The notes under the pieces are model-generated. The model did not search any database, was not told where the DNA came from, and saw only the letters and a program-made list of their open reading frames with translations. From Pegoplata infirma (lineage: Eukaryota > Arthropoda > Insecta > Diptera > Anthomyiidae): a DNA stretch of 64,000 nucleotides. The number at the start of each line of letters is the position of its first letter. The stretch's first letter is position 1. The translations under genes were made by a program, and so were the position numbers. Shown in pieces: positions 56,033-64,000 of the stretch. The stretch spans positions 11,192,951 to 11,256,950 of the forward strand of contig OY992541.1 in the NCBI GenBank assembly GCA_963921195.1, in the 5' to 3' direction.

Positions 56033-57350
56033 TTTGTTATAATTTTAAAGCACTCCACTGGGAAGTGGTAATGACTTTTTTTGCAGGGCTGTATTTTGCA
56101 GCATAATATTTTTTTTTGCAGCATAATCATTTATCCCCACTTCTAGTTTCTGCACACCTATATAGAGATCAATGGTACTTAGAAGAAACCACAGTTTCTT
56201 AAGCTGATCCTACCGCACCCGGGGATCCAAATTTTCCAATTCCAAAATCACCAACTTCAAATGCGTGTAAAAAAAATCTAGCGCTGACCTAAAAAAAGGC
56301 CTTTATGGTTTTGTTATGGAAAACGTCAGCTCTCATTTGTTTTTGGTTTCATCCCATTCCGATTTTGGTTGTTGCACTGTGTTATTGCTTATGCTTCAGT
56401 AGATCCAAATACTGCAGTCGCACCGTGGTTCCAAATCCAAATCGAGGTAAACAAAAGTTTAAAAAGTTTGAATCTTTAAATTAAAAATCGGTAGGTGTTT
56501 TAAATACACCGAAAAAATCCATGCAACATTTTACGAAATAAATTTCTTTCGTAAAATACACGAAAGTTTCGTTTATTTTACGAAAATAATATTAGGAAAA
56601 TTTTTTAAAATTTCCGAAATTAAGAATATTCTTCGTAATATTTTATTTCTTAGAATCCACGAATGTTTCGTTTATTTCACGAATATATTTTTTTTAATTT
56701 AAGCTATGTAAGTTGTTCACCGGTAAAAAAAAAATGTTTCGAAACATCAATTAATTTGTAGCGAAAATTTGACAGTCATATGTTTCGTTATGTTTCGCGC
56801 ATCAGCATACATAGAATAACTTATATTAAAATATTTTTTGGTAGGTTAGGTGAGGTTATGTGATATAAATAATATTTACAGTCCCAAACATTTATAATTA
56901 CTTAATTTTATATCTGAATGTTAAATTTCACAACTTTTTAAATGGTCTGTACAATTCGTCGGTGGGAGACAACCTTCCTGGATCCAACCGCAAAACTTTG
57001 AACTTCTTTTGACATAAAAAAGTTTTGTTTGCTAAGCAAAATTACAAAAAGCTTTAAAAAATGGCTTTTTTTTAGAGGTTTGTTTAGTTCCTAAGAGGGG
57101 AACTTTTTTCCCCCTAATACAATTTTGACCATGTTCGAACTTAACCAGCCCAATACCATAAGACATATTCGTGCCAAATTTCAGGAGTCTAGCTCTTTTA
57201 CTATGGACTGTATCGTGTCTTCCACAGACGGACAGTCGGACATCGCTAGAATGTCTTAGAATGGATAACTGATCAATAATATATATACTTTATGGGGTCC
57301 TAGACCGATATTTCGATGCGTTACACACGGAATAACAAAGTGAGTATACC
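56033..57350. other. Mixed transposon-derived sequence without a gene
   Basis: Holds a TGCAGCATAAT...TTTTTTGCAGCATAATC direct repeat (56096-56132) that matches, inverted, 47801-47831; a cluster of ACGAAA/TTTCGT inverted words including an 11-base hairpin (56528-56557); and, from about 57080, a dispersed fly-type repeat with ACTTTATGGGGTCCTAGACC and GTGAGTATACCCCCATAC. No credible coding frame. Confidence 0.6.
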
Positions 57351-57366
57351 CCCATACCACAGACCA

Positions 57367-57657
57367 AGGCCTCTGTTCTGTCTTTCACAACTTTTCAATT
57401 CACATGAAAATTTCCGAATCACATGAAATCAAGTTTAGTGTTTTGTTGATCACGCTTTCATCCGAAGTTGAAATCGAATAATTCAAAATTTAAAAAATTA
57501 TAAGGGAAAAAGTGCATTCGTTTTACTTTCACCAAATTTTATTTATGTGAAACAAAACGAAAAAGAAATTCGGATGTGAAATCTAGAACACCAAAAAAAT
57601 TCGGAAATTTTCATTTTCACATTTTTTATGTGAATTACTTTTTTTGGAACAGCGGCC
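57367..57657. mobile_element. 291-bp MITE B inside MITE A copy 1
   Basis: Inverted ends AGGCCTCTGTTC and GAACAGCGGCC. Inner sequence includes TTCACATGAAAATTTCCGAA and its mirrored form. The flanks are CA on the left and TA on the right of the broken CACAGAC-TA-ATACAG sequence, which would fit a TA target duplicated with one change. Confidence 0.78.
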
Positions 57658-57825
57658 TAATACAGACTCGACATAAGTGACAGGTGTCAAAAAAGTATTC
57701 CTTAACCATATGGTTAATATTTTCAAATTATTCTACGAATTAGGTTAGAAAGATAAAACTGATATAACGCGCCATAAGAAAAATGGATGCCAGATCGGTT
57801 TTTGTTGTTTCACTCACTCCTAAGT

Positions 57826-58125
57826 CACAGACTAATACAGACTCGACAAATATGACAGGTGTCAAAAAAGTATTTTTTAACCATATGGTTAATGTTTTCA
57901 AATTATTCTACGAATTAGGTTAGAAAGAGAAAACTGATATGACGCGCCATAAGAAAAATGGATGCCAGATCGGTTTTTGTTGTCTCACTCACTCCTAAGT
58001 CGTAGAAAGTGTTGCCATGTTAGCGTAAAACGGACTAAAAACCGCTGTGTTTTCTCCTAAAATCGCTTAGTTTTTCCCCATTTTTTCTTGTAAAACTCTA
58101 CTGTCGAGTCTGTATTTAGTCTGTG
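57826..58125 (+). mobile_element. CACAG-ended MITE family A, copy 2, nested in copy 1
   Basis: A complete 300-bp copy inserted into the same family, flanked by CCTAAGT at 57819-57825 and 58126-58132. Orientation is the same as the host copy. Confidence 0.93.
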
Positions 58126-58264
58126 CCTAAGTCGTAGAAAGTGTTGCCATGATAGCGTAAAACGGACTAAAAATCGCTGTGTTTTCTCCTAAAATCGCTA
58201 AGTTTTTCCCCATTTTTTTTTACAAAACTCTACTGTCGAGTCTGTATTTAGTCTGTGCCCATAC

Positions 58265-58563
58265 CACAGACTAAATACAGACTCGACAGTAGAGTTTAAT
58301 AAGAAAAAATGGGGAAAACTAAGCGATTTTAGGAGAAAACACAGCGGTTTTTAGTCCGTTTTACGCTAACATGGCAACACTTTCTACGACTTAGGAGTGA
58401 GTGAAACAACAAAAACCGATCTGGCATCCATTTTTCTAATGGCGCGTTATATCAGTTTTCTCTTTCTAACCTAATTCGTAGAATAATTTGAAAACATTAA
58501 CCATATGGTTAAAAAATACTTTTTTGACACCTGTCATATTTGTCGAGTCTGTATTAGTCTGTG
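58265..58563 (-). mobile_element. CACAG-ended MITE family A, copy 3, inverted
   Basis: A 299-bp copy in the opposite orientation directly beside copy 1, sharing the CCCATAC duplication (58258-58264 on the left, 58564-58570 on the right). Three CCCATAC sequences thus frame two successive insertions at one site. Confidence 0.93.
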
Positions 58564-59513
58564 CCCATACTGTGGTTGGAGGGTATAAAAATGTAGCTTA
58601 TAGTGTTGATGCGTATTGATGCAACATATACCGGGTTATTTTGCCGGTTTTTCATCAGTGAACAGAATACCTCTTCAGCGAAATCTTTACGCTTTTGTAA
58701 AGCCAGTGTGAATTTTAGGTTTTTTTTTTATATGGAGTTTAAAATTAAGTTTGGACATTTTTCTTTAAAAATGTTACCTCAGTAGTGAAGAAACTCGTGG
58801 TTATTGACGATTTTATAAAGAAAGTAAAAAAAACGGTCGGCAAAGCCGATTTTCAGCAAAAAATCGATTTGCGCGACCTTAAAAACTTTTCCGAAAAATC
58901 TGAAAAAAATCTCAAAAATACTTTACCCTATAAGCCTTCAAATTATGCTTGAGCCAGGATAACTTTTTTTTTGTGGGACACCCTGATGTGTACAATAGGC
59001 TGCTTCGTATTCCAACAAAGTGCTCAGATCAACTATTAATAGGGAAAAAAAGTTGGTACAAGTAAATACAAGCAATTTAAAACCAAAATGAACAAAATCG
59101 GTCCATGGCTTCCGTTCTCGCATCGCGGGTCAAAATTGCGGTTTTTGAAAAAATGGACATAATTAAAAAAAAAAATTAAATATTTAAAAAAAATTATTAA
59201 AAAAAAATATTTTTTTTGTTTCGCATTAATTCAAAGATATTTAGAAAAATTTTGTTTGTTTTTTTCGGATATCGATAACCTACCCAAACGTGAGGCCAAA
59301 AAAAACTCACATTTTTAACATGGAGCTCAAAACTACTTTTTCACTATTTTAAAAATTTAGTGAAACAAAATTTTTAAATATATAAGTTTATCCACTTGAT
59401 ATCATTGAATACATCTCAGGGATTCTAGAAAAAAATTCTTAGTTAAATTCCTTCGTCCAGTTGGTGTGTGAAGTGATTTGAATTTAGCGGATTTCCAGAA
59501 CATGTGTTTTTAT
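58564..59513. other. AT-rich segment without recognised gene
   Basis: Begins with the continuation of the fly-type repeat (TGGTTGGAGGGTATAAAAAT). The remainder is AT-rich, with short frames that show no family similarity. Confidence 0.6.
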
Positions 59514-59863
59514 CAGGCACGTACGCAGGGGGGGTCCCGGGGGCCCGGGCCCCCCCAAAATTATTTGGTCATATGAAAATTTTAAGACATTGCACTACAA
59601 AAATTACGGTTGTTAACAAAAAAAGGCTCAGCATTATTTTTTTTCTTTTCATCTCTAATCTAACGAAGGTTTTTTTCTTAAAATTTCAAAATTTTCAAAA
59701 AATACAAAAAAAAATTATTTTGATTGAAAAAAATGTTGTGCAAGTTATGCGTCATGAATAGGGATGAGATTTTCATGCAATAAGAAATCGAAAATATGCG
59801 CTTAAAATATGCGGTGAAAATTCTAAATATGCACTAAAAAACTTTAAAATATGCACTTAAAAA
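59514..59863 (+). mobile_element. Transposon end, CAGGCACGTACG family, first copy
   Basis: Starts CAGGCACGTACGCAGGGGGG and continues GGGCCCGGGCCCCCCC AAAATTATTTGGTCATAT. It matches 62536-62889 with few differences and stops where the 26-bp minisatellite begins. The terminus resembles GC-rich, G-run transposon ends (hAT-like by memory). A short open frame across it has no domain. Confidence 0.75.
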
Positions 59864-60254
59864 GACCTATCCTAGGACCTGTCCCCAGGGACCTATCCCA
59901 GGACCGGTCCCCAGGGACCTATCCCAGGACCGGTCCCCAGGGACCTATCCCAGTTCCGGTCCCAAGGGACCTATCCCAGGACGGGTCCCCAGGGACCTAT
60001 CCTAGGACCGGTCCCCAGGGATTTATCCTAGGACCTGTCCCCAGGGACCTATCCCAGGACTGGTCCCCAGGGACCTATCCCAGGATTGGTCCCAATGGAC
60101 CGATCCTAGGATTGGTCCCCATGGACCGATCCTAGGACCGGTCCCCAGGGACCTATCCCAGGACCGGTCCTCAGGGACATATCCTAGGACCGGTCCCCAG
60201 GGACCTATACCAGGACCGGACCCCAGGGACCTATCCTAGGACCGGTACCCAGGG
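59864..60254 (+). repeat. 26-bp GC-rich minisatellite, array 1
   Basis: Unit GGACCTATCC TAGGACCGGT CCCCAG (26 bp), with CCC for CCT variants. Contains the perfect palindromes TCCTAGGA and GGACCGGTCC. The apparent protein (GPVPRDLSQD repeats) is a by-product: the period is not a multiple of three, so all three frames rotate through the same peptide. Confidence 0.95.
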
Positions 60255-60941
60255 CAAGGATCATAGAAGTAAATAGGATGTCCAGAACTTCAAGTTCCTG
60301 ATAATCACGTTGCTCAGCCTGCTCAGTCTGCTCAGCTTGCTCAGCTTGCTCTCCCAAAACAGGGGTCTTGTGGACTGTCCACAGTGGCCTTGTGGACTGT
60401 CCACAAGACCCCTGAACATTAACCATTAAAGCGTTCAAAACAAAGAAATCGAAATTTGGCAAACATTTAAAAAAATTTTCGATTTAAATTTTGAAAAAAT
60501 GAGGAATATTAAGAAAAATTCCAAAAAAATTATTGAAAATACTAGGAAGAACCAAAAATGAATATTTATTTTCTTATTTTTGAAAATTTAAAAAATTTTC
60601 ATTCTTTTTTATTTTTTTTCCCCCATAAATATTCATTTTTGGTTCTTCTTAGTATTTTCAATAATTTTTTTGCAATTTTTCTTAATATTCCTCATTTTTT
60701 AAAATTTAAATCGAAAATTTTTCAAAATGTTTGCCAAATTTCGATTTCTTTGTTTTGAACGCTTTAATGGTTAATGTTCAGGGGTCTTGTGGACAGTCCA
60801 CAAGGCCCCTGTGGACAGTCCACAAGACCCCTGTTTTGGGAGAGCAAGCTGAGCAAGCTGAGCAGACTGAGCAGGCTGAGCAACGTGATTATCAGAAACT
60901 TAAAGTTCTGGACATCCTATTTACTTCTATGATCCTTGCCC
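60252..60941. repeat. ~690-bp foldback palindrome between minisatellite arrays
   Basis: Two ~330-bp inverted arms meet near 60,595. Each arm contains, from outside, CAAGGATCATAGAAGTAAAT, a 9-bp GAGCAAGCT-type direct repeat (five units), two copies of the dyad CTTGTGGAC-TGTCCACAAG, GTTCAAAACAAAGAAATCG and an AT-rich inner third. Both arms encode the same peptide in mirror image, so those frames are a consequence of the inversion and not evidence of a gene. Confidence 0.92.
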
Positions 60942-61755
60942 AGGGACCTAACCTAGGACCGGTCCCCAGGGACCTATCCCAGGATTGGTTCCCATGGACC
61001 GATCCTAGGACCGGTGCCCAGGGACCTATCCTAGGACCGGTCCCCAGGGACCTATCCTAGGACTGGTCCCCAGGGACCTATCCCAGGACTGGTCCCCAGG
61101 GACCTATCCTAGGACCGGTCCCCAGGGACCTATCCTAGGACTGGTCCCCATGGACCTATCCCAGGACTGGTCCCCATGGACCTATCCTAGGACCGGTCCC
61201 AAGGGACCTATCCTAGGACCTATCCCCGGTCCCCAGGGACCTATCCTAGGACCGGTCCCCAGGGACCTATCCCAGGACCTATCCTAGGACCGGTCCCCAG
61301 GGACCTATCCTAGGACCGGTCCCCAGGGACCTATCCTAGGACCGGTCCCCAGGGACCTATCCCAGGACCGGTCCCCAGGGACCTATCCTAGGACCGGTCC
61401 CCAGGGACCTATCCCAGGACCGGTCCCCAGGGACCTATCCTAGGACCGGTCCCCAGCGACCTATCCTAGGACCGGTCCCCAGGGACCTATCCTAGGACCG
61501 GTCCCCAGGGACCTATCCTAGGACCGGTCCCCAGGGACCTATCCTAGGACCGGTCCCCAGGGACCTATCCTAGGACCGGTCCCCAGGGACCTATCCTAGG
61601 ACCGGTCCCCAGGGACCTATCCCAGGACCGGTCCCCAGGGACCTATCCCAGGACTGGTCCCCATGGACCTATCCTAGGACCGGTCCCAAAGGACCTATCC
61701 TAGGACCTATCCCAGGACCCGTCCCCAGGGACCTATCCCAGGTCCGGTCCCCAGA
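60942..61755 (+). repeat. 26-bp GC-rich minisatellite, array 2
   Basis: Roughly 30 units of the same 26-bp motif, most homogeneous at 61260-61660. A few units are partial, such as GGACCTATCCCCGGTCCCC near 61211, indicating deletions within the array. Confidence 0.95.
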
Positions 61756-62156
61756 AACTGGGGGTTTATATTTTTTACATCAATTACCTACTTATATCTT
61801 TTTCATACCATATTATCAAAAAGACGATATGTCAATAATATTAATAGGGATTTTTCTTAAAAGTTTTTCTGCATTGCCGGCCTTCGGCCGGGCTTAGGGA
61901 TTACAAACTCCATGCCTTAAACCCACCCTCTCCGCAAAATAAAACTTTTTTAAGTAATATGTGTTTTGGGGGAAAACGTGTTTTCTGGAAACTTTTTTTT
62001 TAATTTTTTTTTTATTTTTGGGTCATTTCTTTCTTGGGCTTTTTTTCGTTAATTTTGGGCGAAATTTCGTATTTTTCTTTTTGGGTAATTTTTCATATTT
62101 TTTGTTCGATTTTTCATAAAATTTTTTGGGCGATTTTTCTTTGGGCGATTTTGCCC
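61756..62156. other. AT-rich spacer between minisatellite arrays
   Basis: No gene. Contains a short inverted word GCCGGCCTTCGGCCGGGC and several TTTTGGGCGATTTTT-type repeats near 62,040-62,150. Confidence 0.65.
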
Positions 62157-62488
62157 CTAGGGACCTATCCCAAGACCGGTCCCAAGGGACCTATCCCAGG
62201 ACCGGTCCCCAGGGACCTATCCTAGAACCGGTCTTCAGGGACCTATCCTAGGACCGGTCTTCAGGGACCTATCCTAGGACCTGTCCCCAGGGACCTATCC
62301 CAGGACTGGTCACCAGGGACCTATCCCAGGACCGGTCCCCAGGGACCTATCCCAAGACCGGTCCCCAGGGACCTATCCCAAGACCGGTCCCCAGGGACCT
62401 ATCCTAGGACCTGTCCCCAGGGACCTATCCCAGGACCGGTCCCAGGGACCTATCCTAGGACCGGTCCCCAGGGATCCTAGGACCTGTC
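62157..62488 (+). repeat. 26-bp GC-rich minisatellite, array 3
   Basis: About 12 more units, more variable (GTCTTCAGGG, GGTCACCAGG), ending AGGACCTGTCTT before AT-rich sequence. Confidence 0.93.
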
Positions 62489-62535
62489 TTAAAAATTAAT
62501 AAAATATTTGTTTTAGTTTGTTTCACTATGTAGGA

Positions 62536-62889
62536 CAGGCACGTACGCAGAGGGGGGGGCCTGGGGGCCCGGGCCCCCCCAAAATTATTTGGTCATATAA
62601 AAATTTTAAGACATTGCACTACAAAAATTACGGTTGTTAACAAAAAAAGGCTCAGCATTATTTTTTTTCTCTTCATCTCTAATCTAACGAAGGTTTTTTT
62701 CTTAAAATTTCAAAATTTTCAAAAAATACAAAAAAAAATTTTTTTTGATTGAAAAAAATGTTGTGCAAGTTATGCTTCATGAATAGGGATGAGATTTTCA
62801 TGCAATAAAAAATCGAAAATATGCGCTTAAAATATGCGGTAAAAAGTTCTAAATATACACTAAAAAACTTTAAAATATGCACTTAAAAA
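62536..62889 (+). mobile_element. Transposon end, CAGGCACGTACG family, second copy
   Basis: Direct repeat of 59514-59863. Unlike the first copy, the sequence continues past the matching part (from 62890) into AT-rich DNA, so this one may represent the longer, original element. Confidence 0.78.
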
Positions 62890-63170
62890 TAAAATGTGTG
62901 CAATATAAATCTTGTTTTCATACGAAAAACTTCTTAAAAAGCAAAAAATAACTCCGGGTTTAAATAGTAACATTTAATACTTTATGTAAGCAAGATTTTC
63001 TTAGAAATTAAACAATTTATAAAAAAATTAAAAAAAAAAAAATAATAATTTTCTTATTTGCAAAATAAATTTTCAAAAATTTGGAAACCAAATTTAACAA
63101 ATTTTAAATCGAAAAATCTTCTTTGAATCTTAAACTTTTTTACACAAAAAATTAATCGAAGTGTTGCTTT
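62890..63170. other. AT-rich interior, no gene seen
   Basis: Low-complexity sequence continuing from the transposon end. No coding frame of interest. Confidence 0.6.
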
Positions 63171-64000
63171 TTCAAAATATCTAAATTAAACTGGATAATT
63201 TTTATCGACAAAAAATATTGAGAATTTAAGAACTTTCCCTTACAAAAATGTCTCAGAATCTGTAAATTTTCTCATTTAAAAAACGTCTTTATAATCTGTG
63301 TATTTTCTTTACGAAAAATGCCTCAGAATGGGAAAAATCTATTCGAAAAATGTGTCAGAATCAGAGAATTTTTCTATACTATTTTGAGACATTTTTCTTA
63401 CAAGAAATTTTTCTGTACGAAAAATGTGTTAGAATCTGAAAATTCTTCTATACGGAAAATGTCTCAGTATCTTAGAATTTTTCTACACAAATCTGAGATT
63501 TTTCGAAAAATACGGAAAATATCTGAAATTTTTCTTTAAACGAATAGTGTCTCAAAAGCTGAGAAGTTTTTCTCTACTATAAATGTCTTAGAATCTGAGA
63601 ATTTTTCTGTACGAAAAATGACTCAGAATCTAAGAATTTTTCTGTACAAAAATGTTTCAGAAATTGAGAATTTTTCTATAAGCAAAATGTCTCAAAACCA
63701 AAAAAACTTCTTCTTAGAACCTGAGAGTTTTTTTTACGAAAAATGTATTATAATCGAGAATTTTTCTTCACGAAAAATTTCATAGGGTTTTTCTGTACAA
63801 AAAATGTCTCAAAATTTGAGAATTTTCTATACGAAAAATGTTTTAAATCATAAGTATAGTAAAAATCTTTCTATGGTTAAAATGTCTTGGAATTTTAATT
63901 TTTTTTTGTTCAAAACATATAAAACTTAAAAAAATTTCCCGCACTATAAGGAGTCTTTTGTTTAAAAATGTCATCGTATCTTAGAATCGGAGAATTTTCT
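63171..64000 (+). repeat. Degenerate ~36-bp tandem repeat to the right edge
   Basis: Repeated word series AATGTCTCAGAATCTGAGAA followed by TTTTTCTATACGAAA, recurring about every 36 bases with strong divergence and partial units. TCAGAATCTGA is itself a near palindrome. The array continues beyond the window. Confidence 0.75.

Larger units (their letters stand above)
57358..58257 (+). mobile_element. CACAG-ended MITE family A, copy 1, split twice
   Basis: Starts CACAGAC (57358), is broken after seven bases by MITE B (57367-57657), continues at 57660, is broken again by copy 2 (57826-58125) and ends ...TTTAGTCTGTG at 58257. Its 7-bp target duplication CCCATAC lies at 57351-57357 and 58258-58264. 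With the insertions removed it is about 300 bp, like the other copies. Confidence 0.9.

Noticed and set aside
59851..60135. Proline-rich repeat protein (GPVPRDLSQD)
   Set aside because: A 26-bp tandem repeat gives a rotating peptide in every frame. No start context or domain supports a gene.
60205..61060. Two proteins sharing EQAEQAEQTEQAEQ on opposite strands
   Set aside because: They are mirror images of one foldback arm, so the shared peptide follows from the inversion rather than from selection for coding.

Overview
The window looks like insect nuclear DNA, most likely a fly and possibly a calyptrate. The grounds are AT-richness, dipteran-style dispersed repeats (a 'cggctgtgccg ... ataccctcc' segment near 35.3 kb and a 'ggagggtataaaa' segment near 58.57 kb), Helitrons with a CTAG 3' end, and arthropod-type non-LTR retrotransposons. 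The species is an inference. I find no host gene, rRNA, tRNA or CRISPR. Every recognisable coding stretch belongs to a transposable element.

Positions 1 to about 34,093 are one AT-rich satellite array that runs off the left edge. Its 15-bp monomer is GAATTAATTC (a perfect palindrome) plus the spacer AAAAT, mixed with 14-bp variants. The array is interrupted by a 5'-truncated RTE-like LINE on the minus strand (9327-11541), a 1.3-kb block in reversed orientation (13.79-15.13 kb), a hAT-like insert (15136-16033), a Jockey/CR1-group LINE on the plus strand (23321-27609) carrying a 300-bp MITE in ORF2, a 245-bp fragment copied from the right-hand part of the window (31411-31655), and a 242-bp insert with two adjacent hairpins (33534-33775). 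Variant monomers act as barcodes. They reveal a roughly 3.0-3.1-kb higher-order period and a more than 3-kb duplication about 21 kb apart. The second copy of that duplication preserves the empty target site of the RTE-like insertion.

Positions 34,094-64,000 are a dense patchwork of nested DNA transposons. They include three Helitrons or Helitron-like elements with recognisable ends and one interrupted copy (H1 minus 35884-40150, H2 plus 49324-50264, H3 plus 51962-54005, H4 plus 54193-56032). H1 and H3 share an internal ~160-bp tandem repeat. A foldback MITE with ~0.8-kb arms sits inside H1. A ~7.5-kb foldback-like structure (40261-47802) has ~0.9-1.06-kb arms built from tandem units and holds a broken protein remnant, CACT-ended transposons and a second RTE-like fragment. 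A decayed Tc1-like element with double inverted repeats lies at 50265-51922. A CACAG-ended MITE family with 7-bp target duplications is nested inside itself and twice inserted at one site (57358-58563). Finally, GC-rich 26-bp palindromic minisatellites flank a ~690-bp foldback palindrome, next to two direct copies of a CAGGCACGTACG-ended transposon terminus (59.5-62.9 kb), followed by a degenerate ~36-bp tandem array to the right edge.

The layout resembles a satellite/heterochromatin border. The two most interesting leads are that the only open plus-strand frame of the satellite (QNELI repeated) runs without a break into the coiled coil of the Jockey-like ORF1, and that array duplication plus a locally copied fragment record recent exchange between the satellite and its flank.
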